From NCBI GenBank assembly GCA_902168115.1, contig CABHPB010000067.1, positions 150,372 to 214,371 of the forward strand: DNA of 64,000 nucleotides. The letters run 5' to 3'. The translations under genes were made by a program, and so were the position numbers. The DNA comes from an uncultured Methylopila sp. GTDB lineage: Bacteria > Pseudomonadota > Alphaproteobacteria > Rhizobiales > Methylopilaceae. Each line of letters starts with the position of its first letter. Within the stretch, counting starts at the first letter, position 1. Below, piece by piece: positions 37,437-46,328 of this stretch. The notes below the pieces were generated by a model that saw only the letters and a list, made by a program, of their open reading frames with translations, was not told the origin of the DNA and searched no databases.

Positions 37437-40400
37437 TTGCAGGCCTTTCTCCTCATTTGCTTGACGCTCGGCTACCTCGCCGCGCTCAGCGCCCTCGCCG
37501 CCTTTGTCGACCGGCGCAAGCCGCTTTGGCTGAAGGGACGCCTGCGCGCAGGCGCCTACGCGCTCGGCCTCGGGGTCTACTGCACGTCCTGGGCGTTCTT
37601 CGGCTCGGTCGGCTACGCCGCCCAGGCAGGGTGGTCCTACCTCGCGCTCGCGCTCGGACCGATTCTGCTGCTGACGGCGTTCGGGTCCGTGCTCGGGCGC
37701 GTCGTGCGGATCTCGCACGAGCTGAACATCGCCTCGGTCGCCGACTTCATCGGGGCCCGCTACGGCAAGAGCGAGCGCGTGGCGGCGCTGGTCGCCTGCG
37801 TCGCGATCCTGGGATCGACGCTCTACGTCGCGATCCAGATCCGCGCCATCGACATGGCGGCCACGTCGCTCCTCGGCCCGGGCGCGCAGGGCCCGACCGA
37901 AGTGATTTCGGCATGCCTGATGACGCTGTTCGCGCTGCTGTTCGGCGTGCGGCGCGGACCGGCGACCGAGCGCCAGGACGGCCTCAGCGTCGCGGTCGCC
38001 GTCGAAGCGCTGATCAAGCTTGCCGCCGTCCTCCTGGTGCTCTGCGGCGTCGTCTACGGCGTGTTCGGAGGCTTCCTGCCGCTCGTCGAGAAGGCCGCGG
38101 AGGCAGGCGTCGCCGCGCCGTTCGAGGCCGCCCCCGACGCATCTCGCTGGCTCGCCCTCACGCTGCTGTCCGGCCTCACCTTCCTGCTGCTGCCGCGCGT
38201 ATTCCACATGGCCGTCGTCGAGAACCGCGACGAGGCGGACGTCGCTGTCGCGCGCCGCGTGGTCCCGCTCTACCTGGCGGTGATGTCGCTCTTCGCCGGG
38301 CCGATCGCGCTCGCCGGGCTCGCGACGTTCGGCGGCCAGCCTGCGCACCCGGCCGGGGTGTTCGCCCTCACGGTTCCGCTCCAGGCCGGTTCGCTCTGGC
38401 TCGCGACCGTCGCCTTCCTCGCCGCGGTCTCCGCCGGAGCGGTCGTCGTGATCGTCGAATGCGTCGCGATCTCCGTCATGGCCTCGAACGACATCGTCGT
38501 GCCGCTCATGCTGCGCGGACGGTCGGCGCGCCGCGCCGACATGACGCGGCGCCTGCTCGGCACCCGAGCGGCCGCGATCGTCGCCACGACCCTCGCCGCG
38601 CTGGTCCTCAGCCGGGCGATCAACGCCGACACGCTGACGATCGCGCCGGCGATCGCGATGACGGCGATCGCCCAGCTCGGGCCGGCCTTCTTCGGCGGGC
38701 TCGTCTGGCGTCGCGCCAACGCGCGCGGCGCGATCGCCGGCGTCGTCCTCGGCCTCGCCGTGTGGTGCTGGCTGATCGTCTATCCCGTCGTGGCGCAGGG
38801 GCCGTCGGCCCTGTTCGCAGGCGGAACGGGCGCATGGCCGCTCGGCGATCCCCTGGTCGAAGCGATTCTACTCAGCCTCGTTCTGAACGCGGCCGGCTTC
38901 GTGCTCGGCTCGCTCAGCCGCGCGGCCACCACGGTCGAGCGGCAGCAGGCCCTGCTGTTCTGCGACGGCGTCTCCGAACGCCGGATCGCGCCGGGCGACG
39001 ATCCGGTCCCGCCGCCGCCGGCCATCGCGCGCGGATGGCGGACCCGCGCGACCGCGGGGGAACTCGTGCAAACGGTCGCGCGCTATCTCGGCCCGGAGCG
39101 CACGGAGACCGCCTTCCGGGGCTTCGCGATCGCCCGCGGCGGGAAGCTCAAGGCCGGCTCGGAAATCGACCTCCAGACGTTGCGCTTCGCGGAGCATCTG
39201 CTCGCCTCGGCGATCGGGGCGGCGTCCTCGCGGCTCGTCCTGTCGATGCTGCTGACGCGCCGCAACGTGTCCCCGAACGACGCGCTGAGGCTCCTGGACC
39301 ACGCCTCGGCCGCGATGCAGACGAGCCGCGACGTCCTGCAGAACGCGCTCGACCATGCGCGCCAGGGCGTCACCGCGATCGACGGGAACATGAAGCTCGT
39401 CTGCTGGAACCGGCAGTTCCGCGAGCTGTTCGACTTGCCCGAGGAGATGATCCATTTCGGCGTGGGGCTGGACGACATCTTCCGGTTCAACGCCGAGCGC
39501 GGCCTCTACGGGCCGGTCAACGCGGACGAATTCATCAAGGACCGGATCGAGCGCTTCGTCGTGCGGCTGGAGACGCTACGGACCCGGCTGCATCCCTCCG
39601 GGCGGGTCATCGAGATCCGGTCCGCCCGCATGCCCGACGGCGGCGTCGTCACGACCTACACCGACATTTCGGACACCGTCGCCGCGCAGGAAGCGCTCGA
39701 GCGGGCGAACGAGACGCTCGAGCGGCGCGTGCGGGAGCGGACGCGGGAGCTGACCCGCCTCAACCAGGAGCTCGCCCGCGCCAAGACCGAGGCGGACGAG
39801 GCGAACATCTCGAAGACGCGCTTCCTCGCCGCCGCGAGCCACGACATCCTCCAGCCGCTGAACGCGGCGCGGCTGTTCGCGACAAGTCTCGCCGAACGGG
39901 CCACCGACCGTCCGGATCAGGCGGGGCTCGCCCGCAACATCGAGACCTCGCTCGACGGCGTCGAGGAGATCCTGTCGACGCTGCTCGACATTTCGCGGCT
40001 CGACACCGGCGCGATGCGCCCGGAGATCTCGAGCTTCCGACTCGACGACATCACCGACCAGCTCGCCCGCGAGTTCGCGCCCGTCGCCGAGGAGAAGGGG
40101 CTGAAGCTGGTCGTGCTCCCGACCAGCGTCACGGTGCGCTCGGACCGCCGGCTGCTCCGCCGCGTCCTGCAGAATCTGGTCTCGAACGCCATCAAGTACA
40201 CGCCGTCGGGCAGCGTTCTGGTCGGCTGCCGGCGGCTCAAGGGGCGCGTCAGGATCGAGGTCTGGGACACCGGCCTCGGCATCGCCGAACAGCAGCAGAA
40301 GGTGGTGTTCCGCGAGTTCAAGCGGCTGGAGCAGGGCGCGCGCGTCGCGCCGGGCCTCGGGCTCGGGCTGTCGATCGTCGAGCGCATCGCGCGCGTCCTT

Positions 40401-40913
40401 GAGCACCCCGTGACGCTGCGCTCGCGCCCGGGCAAGGGATCGATCTTCGCAGTCGAGGCGCCCATCTCCGCGGCCCTGCCCGCGGCGCGGCCGAGCGTCG
40501 CGCACAACGCCGCGCCGAATCAGGCGCTGGCCGGGCTGACGGTGCTGGCGATCGACAACGAGCCCAAGATTCTCGAGGGAATGACCACGCTTCTGACGGG
40601 ATGGGGCTGCGAGGTCATCGCCGCGCCGACCCAGAAGGACGCCGAGCTGGAGGCGGTGCGTCGAAAGATCATTCCGGACGTCATGCTCGCGGACTATCAT
40701 CTTGATGATACGGATGGATTGGAAACGATCACGGCCTTGCGCTGGAAATTCGGCAAGCCGATCCCGGCTGTGCTGATCACGGCCGACCGCTCCCCGCAGC
40801 TGCGGGCCGAGGCGGACGGAAAACGGGTGATGATGTTGCCGAAACCCATTCGCCCGGCCGCGCTTCGCGCGCTCCTGTCCCAGATGATGTCCGTCAGGAC
40901 CGCCGCCGAATGA
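37437..40913 (+). CDS. Hybrid sensor histidine kinase with SLC5-type transporter domain, PAS and receiver (CbrA-like)
   Basis: This 1158-aa membrane kinase begins at TTG 37437 (CAGGAG just upstream). Residues 1-500 are a 12-13 helix sodium/solute-symporter-like domain (SVADFIGARYGKS is the recognisable SSS element). A linker/STAC-like region (about 500-620) and a PAS domain (about 635-760; ALDHARQGVTAIDGNMKLVCWN) follow. The HisKA box ASHDILQPLNAARLF contains His802. HATPase_c is at about 890-1010 (N box NLVSNAIKYT, G boxes DTGLGI and GLGLGLSIV). The receiver at about 1035-1150 has Asp1086 (MLADYHLDD). The architecture resembles CbrA plus a receiver. It is coupled (ATGA) to a sulfotransferase gene and faces a NarL/LuxR regulator gene, a possible output partner. 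Confidence 0.92.
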   Translation: MQAFLLICLTLGYLAALSALAAFVDRRKPLWLKGRLRAGAYALGLGVYCTSWAFFGSVGYAAQAGWSYLALALGPILLLTAFGSVLGRVVRISHELNIASVADFIGARYGKSERVAALVACVAILGSTLYVAIQIRAIDMAATSLLGPGAQGPTEVISACLMTLFALLFGVRRGPATERQDGLSVAVAVEALIKLAAVLLVLCGVVYGVFGGFLPLVEKAAEAGVAAPFEAAPDASRWLALTLLSGLTFLLLPRVFHMAVVENRDEADVAVARRVVPLYLAVMSLFAGPIALAGLATFGGQPAHPAGVFALTVPLQAGSLWLATVAFLAAVSAGAVVVIVECVAISVMASNDIVVPLMLRGRSARRADMTRRLLGTRAAAIVATTLAALVLSRAINADTLTIAPAIAMTAIAQLGPAFFGGLVWRRANARGAIAGVVLGLAVWCWLIVYPVVAQGPSALFAGGTGAWPLGDPLVEAILLSLVLNAAGFVLGSLSRAATTVERQQALLFCDGVSERRIAPGDDPVPPPPAIARGWRTRATAGELVQTVARYLGPERTETAFRGFAIARGGKLKAGSEIDLQTLRFAEHLLASAIGAASSRLVLSMLLTRRNVSPNDALRLLDHASAAMQTSRDVLQNALDHARQGVTAIDGNMKLVCWNRQFRELFDLPEEMIHFGVGLDDIFRFNAERGLYGPVNADEFIKDRIERFVVRLETLRTRLHPSGRVIEIRSARMPDGGVVTTYTDISDTVAAQEALERANETLERRVRERTRELTRLNQELARAKTEADEANISKTRFLAAASHDILQPLNAARLFATSLAERATDRPDQAGLARNIETSLDGVEEILSTLLDISRLDTGAMRPEISSFRLDDITDQLAREFAPVAEEKGLKLVVLPTSVTVRSDRRLLRRVLQNLVSNAIKYTPSGSVLVGCRRLKGRVRIEVWDTGLGIAEQQQKVVFREFKRLEQGARVAPGLGLGLSIVERIARVLEHPVTLRSRPGKGSIFAVEAPISAALPAARPSVAHNAAPNQALAGLTVLAIDNEPKILEGMTTLLTGWGCEVIAAPTQKDAELEAVRRKIIPDVMLADYHLDDTDGLETITALRWKFGKPIPAVLITADRSPQLRAEADGKRVMMLPKPIRPAALRALLSQMMSVRTAAE

Positions 40914-42007
40914 GCATGCAGTCGACCCTGCCGCGGCGTATCGCCTTCCATCCGCTGAGCTGCGCGGAGTTTGGGGTGGTGCGCGACGTTCTCGGGCAGG
41001 ACGACCATTTCCGGCTGTCGCATCTCGGCCCGCTGGTCGCAGCCCTCGCCACCAACATCCAGCGACGCCCCTATATCGAGAAGACGCGCGCGGCCGTCGC
41101 GGCCGTGCCTGACGACTGGCATCTCGCCGCGCCGCCGGTGTTCGTCGTCGGCTTCTGGCGCAGCGGGACGACGCTCCTGCACGAAATGCTCGCCGCCGAC
41201 CGCGGCTTCGCCTCGCCGCGGCTCATGGACATCCTGTTTCCGTCGGACGCGCCCTACCTGATCGGCCACAAGCGCAAGGCCATGGGCGCGATCGCCCGCC
41301 TCAAGACCGACGACAAGGGCGCGCCGATCTACCCGACGCGGATGGTCGACCTCGTCGAGGTCGCGCTCCACCGCCCGCAGGAGGAGGAGCTCGCCATGTG
41401 CCACCTCGGCGCGCCTTCCTTCTTCCGGGTGTCGTTCTTCCCGCGCCAGCGCGCGGCCCATATCGAGGACGCGCTGTTCGCAGCGCCCGGCTCGGCGGCC
41501 AACGGCGCCTGGAGGACCGCCTACCAGCAGTTCCTGAAGACGCTGGTCGCGAAGTATCCCGGGCAGAGGCTGCTTCTGAAGAACCCGGCCAACTCCGCTC
41601 GGCTCGCGGACCTGCGAGACATGTATCCGGAGGCGAGCTTCGTGCGCATCGACCGGGACCGCGAGGCGGTCCTGCGCTCGTTCCAGCGGATGATGGACAT
41701 GTCCATGCAGCAGTTTTCGCTGCAGGGCTCGCCGAAGCCGTTCCTGCGCGAGCACGCCGAGGAGCTTCATCGCCGCGTGCTGGCCAAGCTCGACGCCGAC
41801 TGGGCCGAGCTTCCGGCCGAGCGCAGGACGAAGGTCGCCTACCAGGATCTGGCGACGGATCCGGTGAAGGTGGTCAGGCGCGTCTATCGCTCGCTCGGCA
41901 TCACGCTGACCGACGCCGCGGCGGCGCGCCACAAGAAGCGCTGGGAAAACCGCGTCCGCCACTGGTCTCCGAAACCGGAGGGCGACGCGAAACCGCTCAC
42001 TCGTTAG
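40910..42007 (+). CDS. Sulfotransferase family protein
   Basis: This 365-aa PAPS-dependent sulfotransferase-fold protein has the 5'-phosphosulfate loop FVVGFWRSGTTLLHEML (about 78-94). The 3'-phosphate-binding region is YPEASFVRIDRDREAVLRSF with the family Arg/Ser pattern, and a C-terminal KVAYQDLATDP is present. No transmembrane segment is seen. Its ATG overlaps the stop of the hybrid kinase gene by 4 bp, so the two are probably co-translated, which is unusual. It overlaps the convergent response-regulator gene by 11 bp. The acceptor could be a lipid, polysaccharide or small molecule. The window also encodes CysD and a CysN-CysC fusion, which would supply PAPS. Confidence 0.88.
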   Translation: MSMQSTLPRRIAFHPLSCAEFGVVRDVLGQDDHFRLSHLGPLVAALATNIQRRPYIEKTRAAVAAVPDDWHLAAPPVFVVGFWRSGTTLLHEMLAADRGFASPRLMDILFPSDAPYLIGHKRKAMGAIARLKTDDKGAPIYPTRMVDLVEVALHRPQEEELAMCHLGAPSFFRVSFFPRQRAAHIEDALFAAPGSAANGAWRTAYQQFLKTLVAKYPGQRLLLKNPANSARLADLRDMYPEASFVRIDRDREAVLRSFQRMMDMSMQQFSLQGSPKPFLREHAEELHRRVLAKLDADWAELPAERRTKVAYQDLATDPVKVVRRVYRSLGITLTDAAAARHKKRWENRVRHWSPKPEGDAKPLTR

Positions 42008-42668
42008 CGGCGCGTTCCGGCCACTGGCCGGCCTCGATCTTCGAGGCCGCGATGACCGCCTGGGTGCGGCTCTCGACGCCGAGCTTGGCGAGGATCGCCG
42101 AGACGTGAGCCTTCACCGTCGCCTCGGAGACGCCGAGCTCGTAGGCGATCTGCTTGTTGAGCAGGCCCTGGCTCAGCATCATGAGCACCCGCACCTGCTG
42201 CGGCGTCAGGGTGCCGAGCCGGGCCGCGAGCTTGGCCGAGCCGTCGTCGGGACCGTTGAGGTTGACGTCGGGCGGCGACCAGACGCCGCCGGCGAGGACC
42301 GCGCGAAGCGCTCCGCGCATTTCCTCGACGCCAAGCGTCTTCGGAATGAAACCGGAGGCTCCGAAGTCCATGCAGCGGCGGATCGTCGTCGGGTCTTCGT
42401 TGGCCGAGACCACGACGACCGGAAGCGCGGGATACTGAGCGCGCAAGTACATCAGCCCGGAAAAGCCGCTGACGCCCGGCATCGTGAGATCGAGCAGGAC
42501 GAGGTCGAACGACTGGTCGTTCTCCAGCGTCTTGGACGCGGCGTCGAACGAACCCGCCTCGGCGATCTCGGCGCCCTCACCGGACATGGCCTCCCGCATC
42601 GCCGTCCGGAACAGCGGATGATCGTCTGCGATGAGAATGCGGGCGGATGAAGTCGTTGCGCTCGTCAT
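41997..42668 (-). CDS. NarL/LuxR-type response regulator
   Basis: This two-component transcription factor is 223 aa. The receiver (about 9-125) has DDHP at 15-18, phosphoacceptor Asp60 (LVLLDLTMPGV), the Ser in VVVSANED and the Lys in FIPKTLG. The LuxR helix-turn-helix at about 155-215 contains LTPQQVRVLMMLSQGLLNKQI and GVSEATVKAHVSAIL. ATG 42668 begins the receiver fold; the frame extends upstream without homologous sequence. No kinase is on its own strand, but the hybrid kinase gene converges on it 1.1 kb away. Pairing with that kinase is an inference from position. Confidence 0.92.
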   Translation of the reverse strand: MTSATTSSARILIADDHPLFRTAMREAMSGEGAEIAEAGSFDAASKTLENDQSFDLVLLDLTMPGVSGFSGLMYLRAQYPALPVVVVSANEDPTTIRRCMDFGASGFIPKTLGVEEMRGALRAVLAGGVWSPPDVNLNGPDDGSAKLAARLGTLTPQQVRVLMMLSQGLLNKQIAYELGVSEATVKAHVSAILAKLGVESRTQAVIAASKIEAGQWPERAANE

Positions 42669-42856
42669 GGAGGCTTCATATCGATTCGCGATTGCAAAAT
42701 CGATGCGTAAAACCGCCTCAATTCTGAATCTGTGCTGAACCGTTGTGGATTTGCCGCGCTGCGGCAAGCCTTGGCGGCAAACGGTGAAGTCGTCGCCGCC
42801 ACGCCACCGCGACGGCTCGGCAGAACGCCGCGCGCAAAGATCGTTCCGGAGCGGCT

Positions 42857-43348
42857 TCAACCCGGCTCGGAAGCCGAACCCGCGAAATGCAGCACGAGGT
42901 CGCGTCTGTGCGGCCGGTCACGGTGTTCGACGAGATAGATCGCCTGCCAGGTTCCGAGCGCGAGCCGTCCGCCGAGCACGGGAACGGAGACGGACGCCCC
43001 CGTCAGCATCGTCTTGACGTGAGCCGGCATGTCGTCCGGTCCCTCGACGTCGTGCCGCCAGCCGGCGTCGCGCGGCGCTAGCCGGTCGAGCGCGTCGACG
43101 AGATCGTGCAGCACCTCGGGGCTGGCGTTCTCCTGGATCGTCAGCGACGCCGATGTGTGACGGACGAACAGCGTGGCGAGCCCGTCGCCGGCCCCGCCGG
43201 CTTCCAGCAGCGTCGCGACCTCGCGGGTGACGTCGTGAAGGCCGGGACCGCGCGTGGCGACCGAGAACCGACCGACCGCCTGATGATCGGCGGGGCCGGC
43301 GACGAGGAGTTCGACCGAAGGATCAGCTTGCCTGCTCATGTCCGGCAT
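42857..43348 (-). CDS. YjbQ family (UPF0047) protein
   Basis: This 163-aa protein of the secondary thiamine-phosphate synthase enzyme family (YjbQ/UPF0047) has the diagnostic segment FVRHTSASLTIQENASPEVLHDL and later GWRHDVEGPDDMPAHVKTML with conserved His, and LALGTWQAIYLVEHRDRPHRR. E. coli YjbQ has weak thiamine-phosphate synthase activity and its true role is unknown. ATG 43348 or ATG 43339 could start it. It is divergent from the esterase gene with an 80-bp gap. A TTGCCGC-N3-GCGGCAA hairpin at 42751-42767 downstream may terminate it. Confidence 0.92.
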   Translation of the reverse strand: MPDMSRQADPSVELLVAGPADHQAVGRFSVATRGPGLHDVTREVATLLEAGGAGDGLATLFVRHTSASLTIQENASPEVLHDLVDALDRLAPRDAGWRHDVEGPDDMPAHVKTMLTGASVSVPVLGGRLALGTWQAIYLVEHRDRPHRRDLVLHFAGSASEPG

Positions 43349-43428
43349 GTTGCGCGGAGAAGGCTTGCGGCGAGGGGCGGCCTCGCGTTTCCTCTGCGGC
43401 CCCGCCCACTCCGAGCGCCGGAGCCTTC

Positions 43429-44382
43429 ATGTCGCGACCGATCACGATCGACCCAGCCGTCTTCGCGCCGGCCGCGGCCCCCGAGGGCACCGCCGAATAC
43501 AATCGCAAGCTGATCGCGCAGGCGAAGATGGCGCCCGACACCTGGGCGCTCGGCCCGGCGGAGGTCCGGGCGCGCCGCAAACGCGGCCTGACCCCTTTCG
43601 TCGTCGAGCCCAAGAGCGAACGGGCGGAGATCATCGAGATCGACGGGCCTGGCGGACCTGTCCCGATCCGCGTGATCGCCCCCGAGGCCCCGACCGCGAT
43701 CTACCTGCATTTCCACTCGGGCGGCTGGACGCTCGGCACGGCCGACCAGGACGATCCGCGTCTCGAGCGGCTTGCGAGCGAACTCGGCTTCGCCTGCCTG
43801 TCGGTCGACTACCGGCTTGCGCCGGAACATCCCTATCCCGCAGGTCCAGACGACTGCGAGGCGGCCGCGCTCTGGGTCGCGCGCGAGGGCGCGCGTCGCT
43901 TTGGCGCGGACCGGCTTCTGATCGGCGGGGAGTCCGCCGGCGCCCATCTCGCCGCCGTGACGCTCGTGCGGCTGAGGGATCGCCACGGCCTGACGCCGTT
44001 TGAGCGGGCGAACCTCACCGCCGGCAGCTACGACATGGGGCTGACCCCGAGCGCCCGGCTGTTCGGCAATCCGAAGCTCGTGCTCGGAACGCGCGACATT
44101 CGCATGTTCGCGGCGAATTTCCTGCAGAACGGCGAGGCGACGGACGGTCCGGACGTTTCCCCGCTCTACGCCGACCTGACCGGACTGCCGCCGGCGATCT
44201 TCACGGTCGGCACTGCGGATCCGCTGCTCGACGACACGCTGTTCATGGCCGCGCGCTGGACGGCGGCGGGGAACGAGGCCGAGCTCCAGGTCCTGCCCGG
44301 CTCGGCGCACGTCTTCACCTCGCTGCCCGAGCCGAACGCCGAGCCGGCCTACCGCAAGGTGATGGATTTTCTGAAGGGCTGA
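43429..44382 (+). CDS. Alpha/beta-hydrolase of the hormone-sensitive lipase (family IV) type
   Basis: This 317-aa esterase-like protein has the oxyanion motif YLHFHSGGWTLG (about 87-98, HSGGW in place of HGGG). The nucleophile elbow is IGGESAGAHLAA (GxSxG, Ser near 168). The probable acid is in TVGTADPLLDD and the probable His in GSAHVFTS. The substitution inside the oxyanion motif is conservative for the family. No signal peptide is seen. ATG 43429 has GGAG 6 nt upstream. The substrate is unknown; short acyl or carboxylic esters are typical. It converges on the 83-aa gene with a 1-bp gap. Confidence 0.9.
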   Translation: MSRPITIDPAVFAPAAAPEGTAEYNRKLIAQAKMAPDTWALGPAEVRARRKRGLTPFVVEPKSERAEIIEIDGPGGPVPIRVIAPEAPTAIYLHFHSGGWTLGTADQDDPRLERLASELGFACLSVDYRLAPEHPYPAGPDDCEAAALWVAREGARRFGADRLLIGGESAGAHLAAVTLVRLRDRHGLTPFERANLTAGSYDMGLTPSARLFGNPKLVLGTRDIRMFAANFLQNGEATDGPDVSPLYADLTGLPPAIFTVGTADPLLDDTLFMAARWTAAGNEAELQVLPGSAHVFTSLPEPNAEPAYRKVMDFLKG

Positions 44383-44383
44383 T

Positions 44384-44635
44384 CTAGGCCTTGCCGGCGA
44401 TCACGCTGAGCAGGACCTTCGCGACCTCTGCGGTCACCTTGCGATGGTACTTGCGATGGACGAGCTGGCCGTTGTGGTAGACGTCATGCTCGACATAGAG
44501 GGCGGAGCCGTCCCATCGCAGGATGTTGTCGGTCTCGGTGGTCTCGATCACCTTGAGGCCCTCGATGAGCCGTTCCTCGGTCCGCGTCTCCGCCATCGGC
44601 GCCCTGCCCCCTGATTTGTTGCTCTTGGTTCCCAT
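44384..44635 (-). CDS. Small hypothetical protein (83 aa)
   Basis: No family was recognised. The protein is charged and soluble, with a Lys/Gly-rich N-terminus and a compact middle (LKVIETTETDNILRWDGSALYVEHDVYHNGQLVHRKY, split here into two visible strand-like halves). A second start at ATG 44596 would give a 70-aa product without the Lys-rich leader. It is followed at 1 bp by the convergent esterase gene and preceded by a 48-bp gap to the creatininase-like gene on the same strand, so it may be cotranscribed with creatininase and Pcp. Confidence 0.6.
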   Translation of the reverse strand: MGTKSNKSGGRAPMAETRTEERLIEGLKVIETTETDNILRWDGSALYVEHDVYHNGQLVHRKYHRKVTAEVAKVLLSVIAGKA

Positions 44636-44683
44636 CGTGGAGCGCGCCGCGCGGCTTGTCGAGCCACGCCGGCGCGAGACGTC

Positions 44684-45493
44684 TCACCGATCCGGCTTTG
44701 CGTCGAGACGCTCAAGCGGAAAGCGCGCCACATCCTGAAGCAGCGCGACGAACGCCTGCGCGCCGTGATCGGCCGACGCGCTCCCGGCCTCGATCGAGGC
44801 CGCCGCCGCGTCGCCGGCCGCGCCCGATGGGTGAAGGTCCTGCGCGAGCCAGCCGAAGCCCGCCGGCTGGGACGCGCGCAGCTGGGCGAACTCCTGCTCC
44901 ATCGCGACGGTCGAGGGCGTAAAATCCGCGGCCCGGTCCATCCGGACCAGATCGGGCCGGAACGCGCGCATCAGCGAGGTTTCGATACGACCGGCATGGA
45001 CGTCGTGGCGGATCTCCTCGGCCGTGAAGAGCCCGTCCGGGTGTCCGAACCGCCGCCAGCTCGCGACGACGGCCAGCATGCCGTGCGAGGCGCGAAGACG
45101 GCGAGCGACGACGTCCAGCACGGGCGAGTTGCCGCCATGGCTGTTGATCAGCACGAGCTTGCGCAGCCCTGCGCGCGCGACCGAGGCGCCGATCGCCGTC
45201 CATGCGGCGATCAGGGTCTCGGGCGGAACGGACAGCGTTCCGGGAAAGTCCGCGTGCTCCTCCGAGGCGCCGATCCACTGGGTCGGCAGGAACGTCACGG
45301 GAAGATCGTCCGGTATCAGCCCGCCGGCGCGGTCGAGGCTGCCGGCGGAGATGAAGCCGTCGGTCCCGAGCGGCAGATGCGGGCCGTGCTGCTCCACGGC
45401 GGCGACCGGCAGGACGGCGATCCAGGACGCGACGTCCGCGGACGCGAAATCCCGGCTCGTCATGTCGATCCAGCGGCGGCGGGGCAGATCCAT
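44684..45493 (-). CDS. Creatininase family amidohydrolase
   Basis: This metal-dependent cyclic amidohydrolase is 269 aa. Family motifs: AAVEQHGPHLPLGTD (about 31-45, metal ligands Glu/His/Asp), then GASEEHADFPGTLSV, and VLINSHGGNSPVLD (His ligand), followed by HAGRIETSLMRAF with the last Glu. Family members act on creatinine, formamidopyrimidine intermediates or mycofactocin precursors, so the substrate here is not fixed. It lies 15 bp after the pyroglutamyl-peptidase-like gene on the same strand, suggesting a two-gene operon for cleaving lactam-type amides. Confidence 0.9.
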   Translation of the reverse strand: MDLPRRRWIDMTSRDFASADVASWIAVLPVAAVEQHGPHLPLGTDGFISAGSLDRAGGLIPDDLPVTFLPTQWIGASEEHADFPGTLSVPPETLIAAWTAIGASVARAGLRKLVLINSHGGNSPVLDVVARRLRASHGMLAVVASWRRFGHPDGLFTAEEIRHDVHAGRIETSLMRAFRPDLVRMDRAADFTPSTVAMEQEFAQLRASQPAGFGWLAQDLHPSGAAGDAAAASIEAGSASADHGAQAFVALLQDVARFPLERLDAKPDR

Positions 45494-45508
45494 CGTCTCG
45501 GCGTTCCG

Positions 45509-46195
45509 TCAGGAGATCTGTCGCCGGGTATGGACCAGAACGAGGCGCACCGCACGCGCCATCTCCTCGATCGGCATGGCGAAGCACTGCGCATGGCGCG
45601 CCGCGGCGGGCAATCCGTCCGCGACCTGTTCGGGCAGCAGTGGCAGATGCAGGAACGTCGACACGAAGCGCGGAGTGGTCCGCTCCGCGGCTTCCAGCGC
45701 GAGGTAGAGGGTCTGGTTGCAGAGGTGCGCGCCGGCGTCGTCGGACAGGCGAGCCGGAAGGCCGGCGCCATCGAGCGCGGCGACGAGACCGGCGAGGTCC
45801 GGCCAGTCCGAACGGCGTTCCGCCGGCCCGCCCTCGCGCACCGCGCCCGCGGTTCCGATCCGCCCATCCAGGTCGGCGACGGCGATATGGATCCGGTTTC
45901 GCGCGACGCGTTCGAAGCTGAGGGCGTCGCGGCCTGCGGCCTGGCCGGTCATCAGCAGATGCGTCGGGCGCGCCGCCTCGAGCGCGCCGGCGAGTTCAGC
46001 CTCGGCCGCTTCGGCGCGGACCGGCAGGAGCGCGAACGCCACGGGTCCGCTCCACAGCGCTTCGAGTTCGTTCCGGTCCGCCCGCAGGCGCGCCAGCAGC
46101 GCCTCCGAACAGTTCCAGCCGCCGTCGAAGCGGCCGAATGCGGTGATCAGCAGGCGCCGCGCGCCCTCGGTGTCCGGCAAGGTGGTTTCCCGCAT
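45509..46195 (-). CDS. Pyroglutamyl-peptidase I-like (C15) cysteine peptidase
   Basis: This 228-aa protein is of the pyrrolidone-carboxylate peptidase family, which removes N-terminal pyroglutamate. The catalytic residues can be placed: Glu95 in GRDALSFERVARN, Cys159 in DAGAHLCNQTLY, and His183 in STFLHLPLLPEQ. The N-terminal ITAFGRFDGGWNCSE matches the TGFEPFGG-type motif but is divergent, so substrate range may differ. ATG 46195 was chosen over a TTG 9 bp upstream. It diverges from the marR gene with a 133-bp gap and sits just upstream of the creatininase-like gene. Confidence 0.85.
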   Translation of the reverse strand: MRETTLPDTEGARRLLITAFGRFDGGWNCSEALLARLRADRNELEALWSGPVAFALLPVRAEAAEAELAGALEAARPTHLLMTGQAAGRDALSFERVARNRIHIAVADLDGRIGTAGAVREGGPAERRSDWPDLAGLVAALDGAGLPARLSDDAGAHLCNQTLYLALEAAERTTPRFVSTFLHLPLLPEQVADGLPAAARHAQCFAMPIEEMARAVRLVLVHTRRQIS

Positions 46196-46328
46196 ACGCC
46201 ACAAGTCTAACCCGCGCGCAGACCGCGCGGGCGGCGGCGGCTCGACTTCCTGTCATGGAGACAGCATATCCTTTCGCCGGCAAGATGGACGCGCGTGGGA
46301 ACGTTCTGCGCGCCAAGAGGGCGGACCG

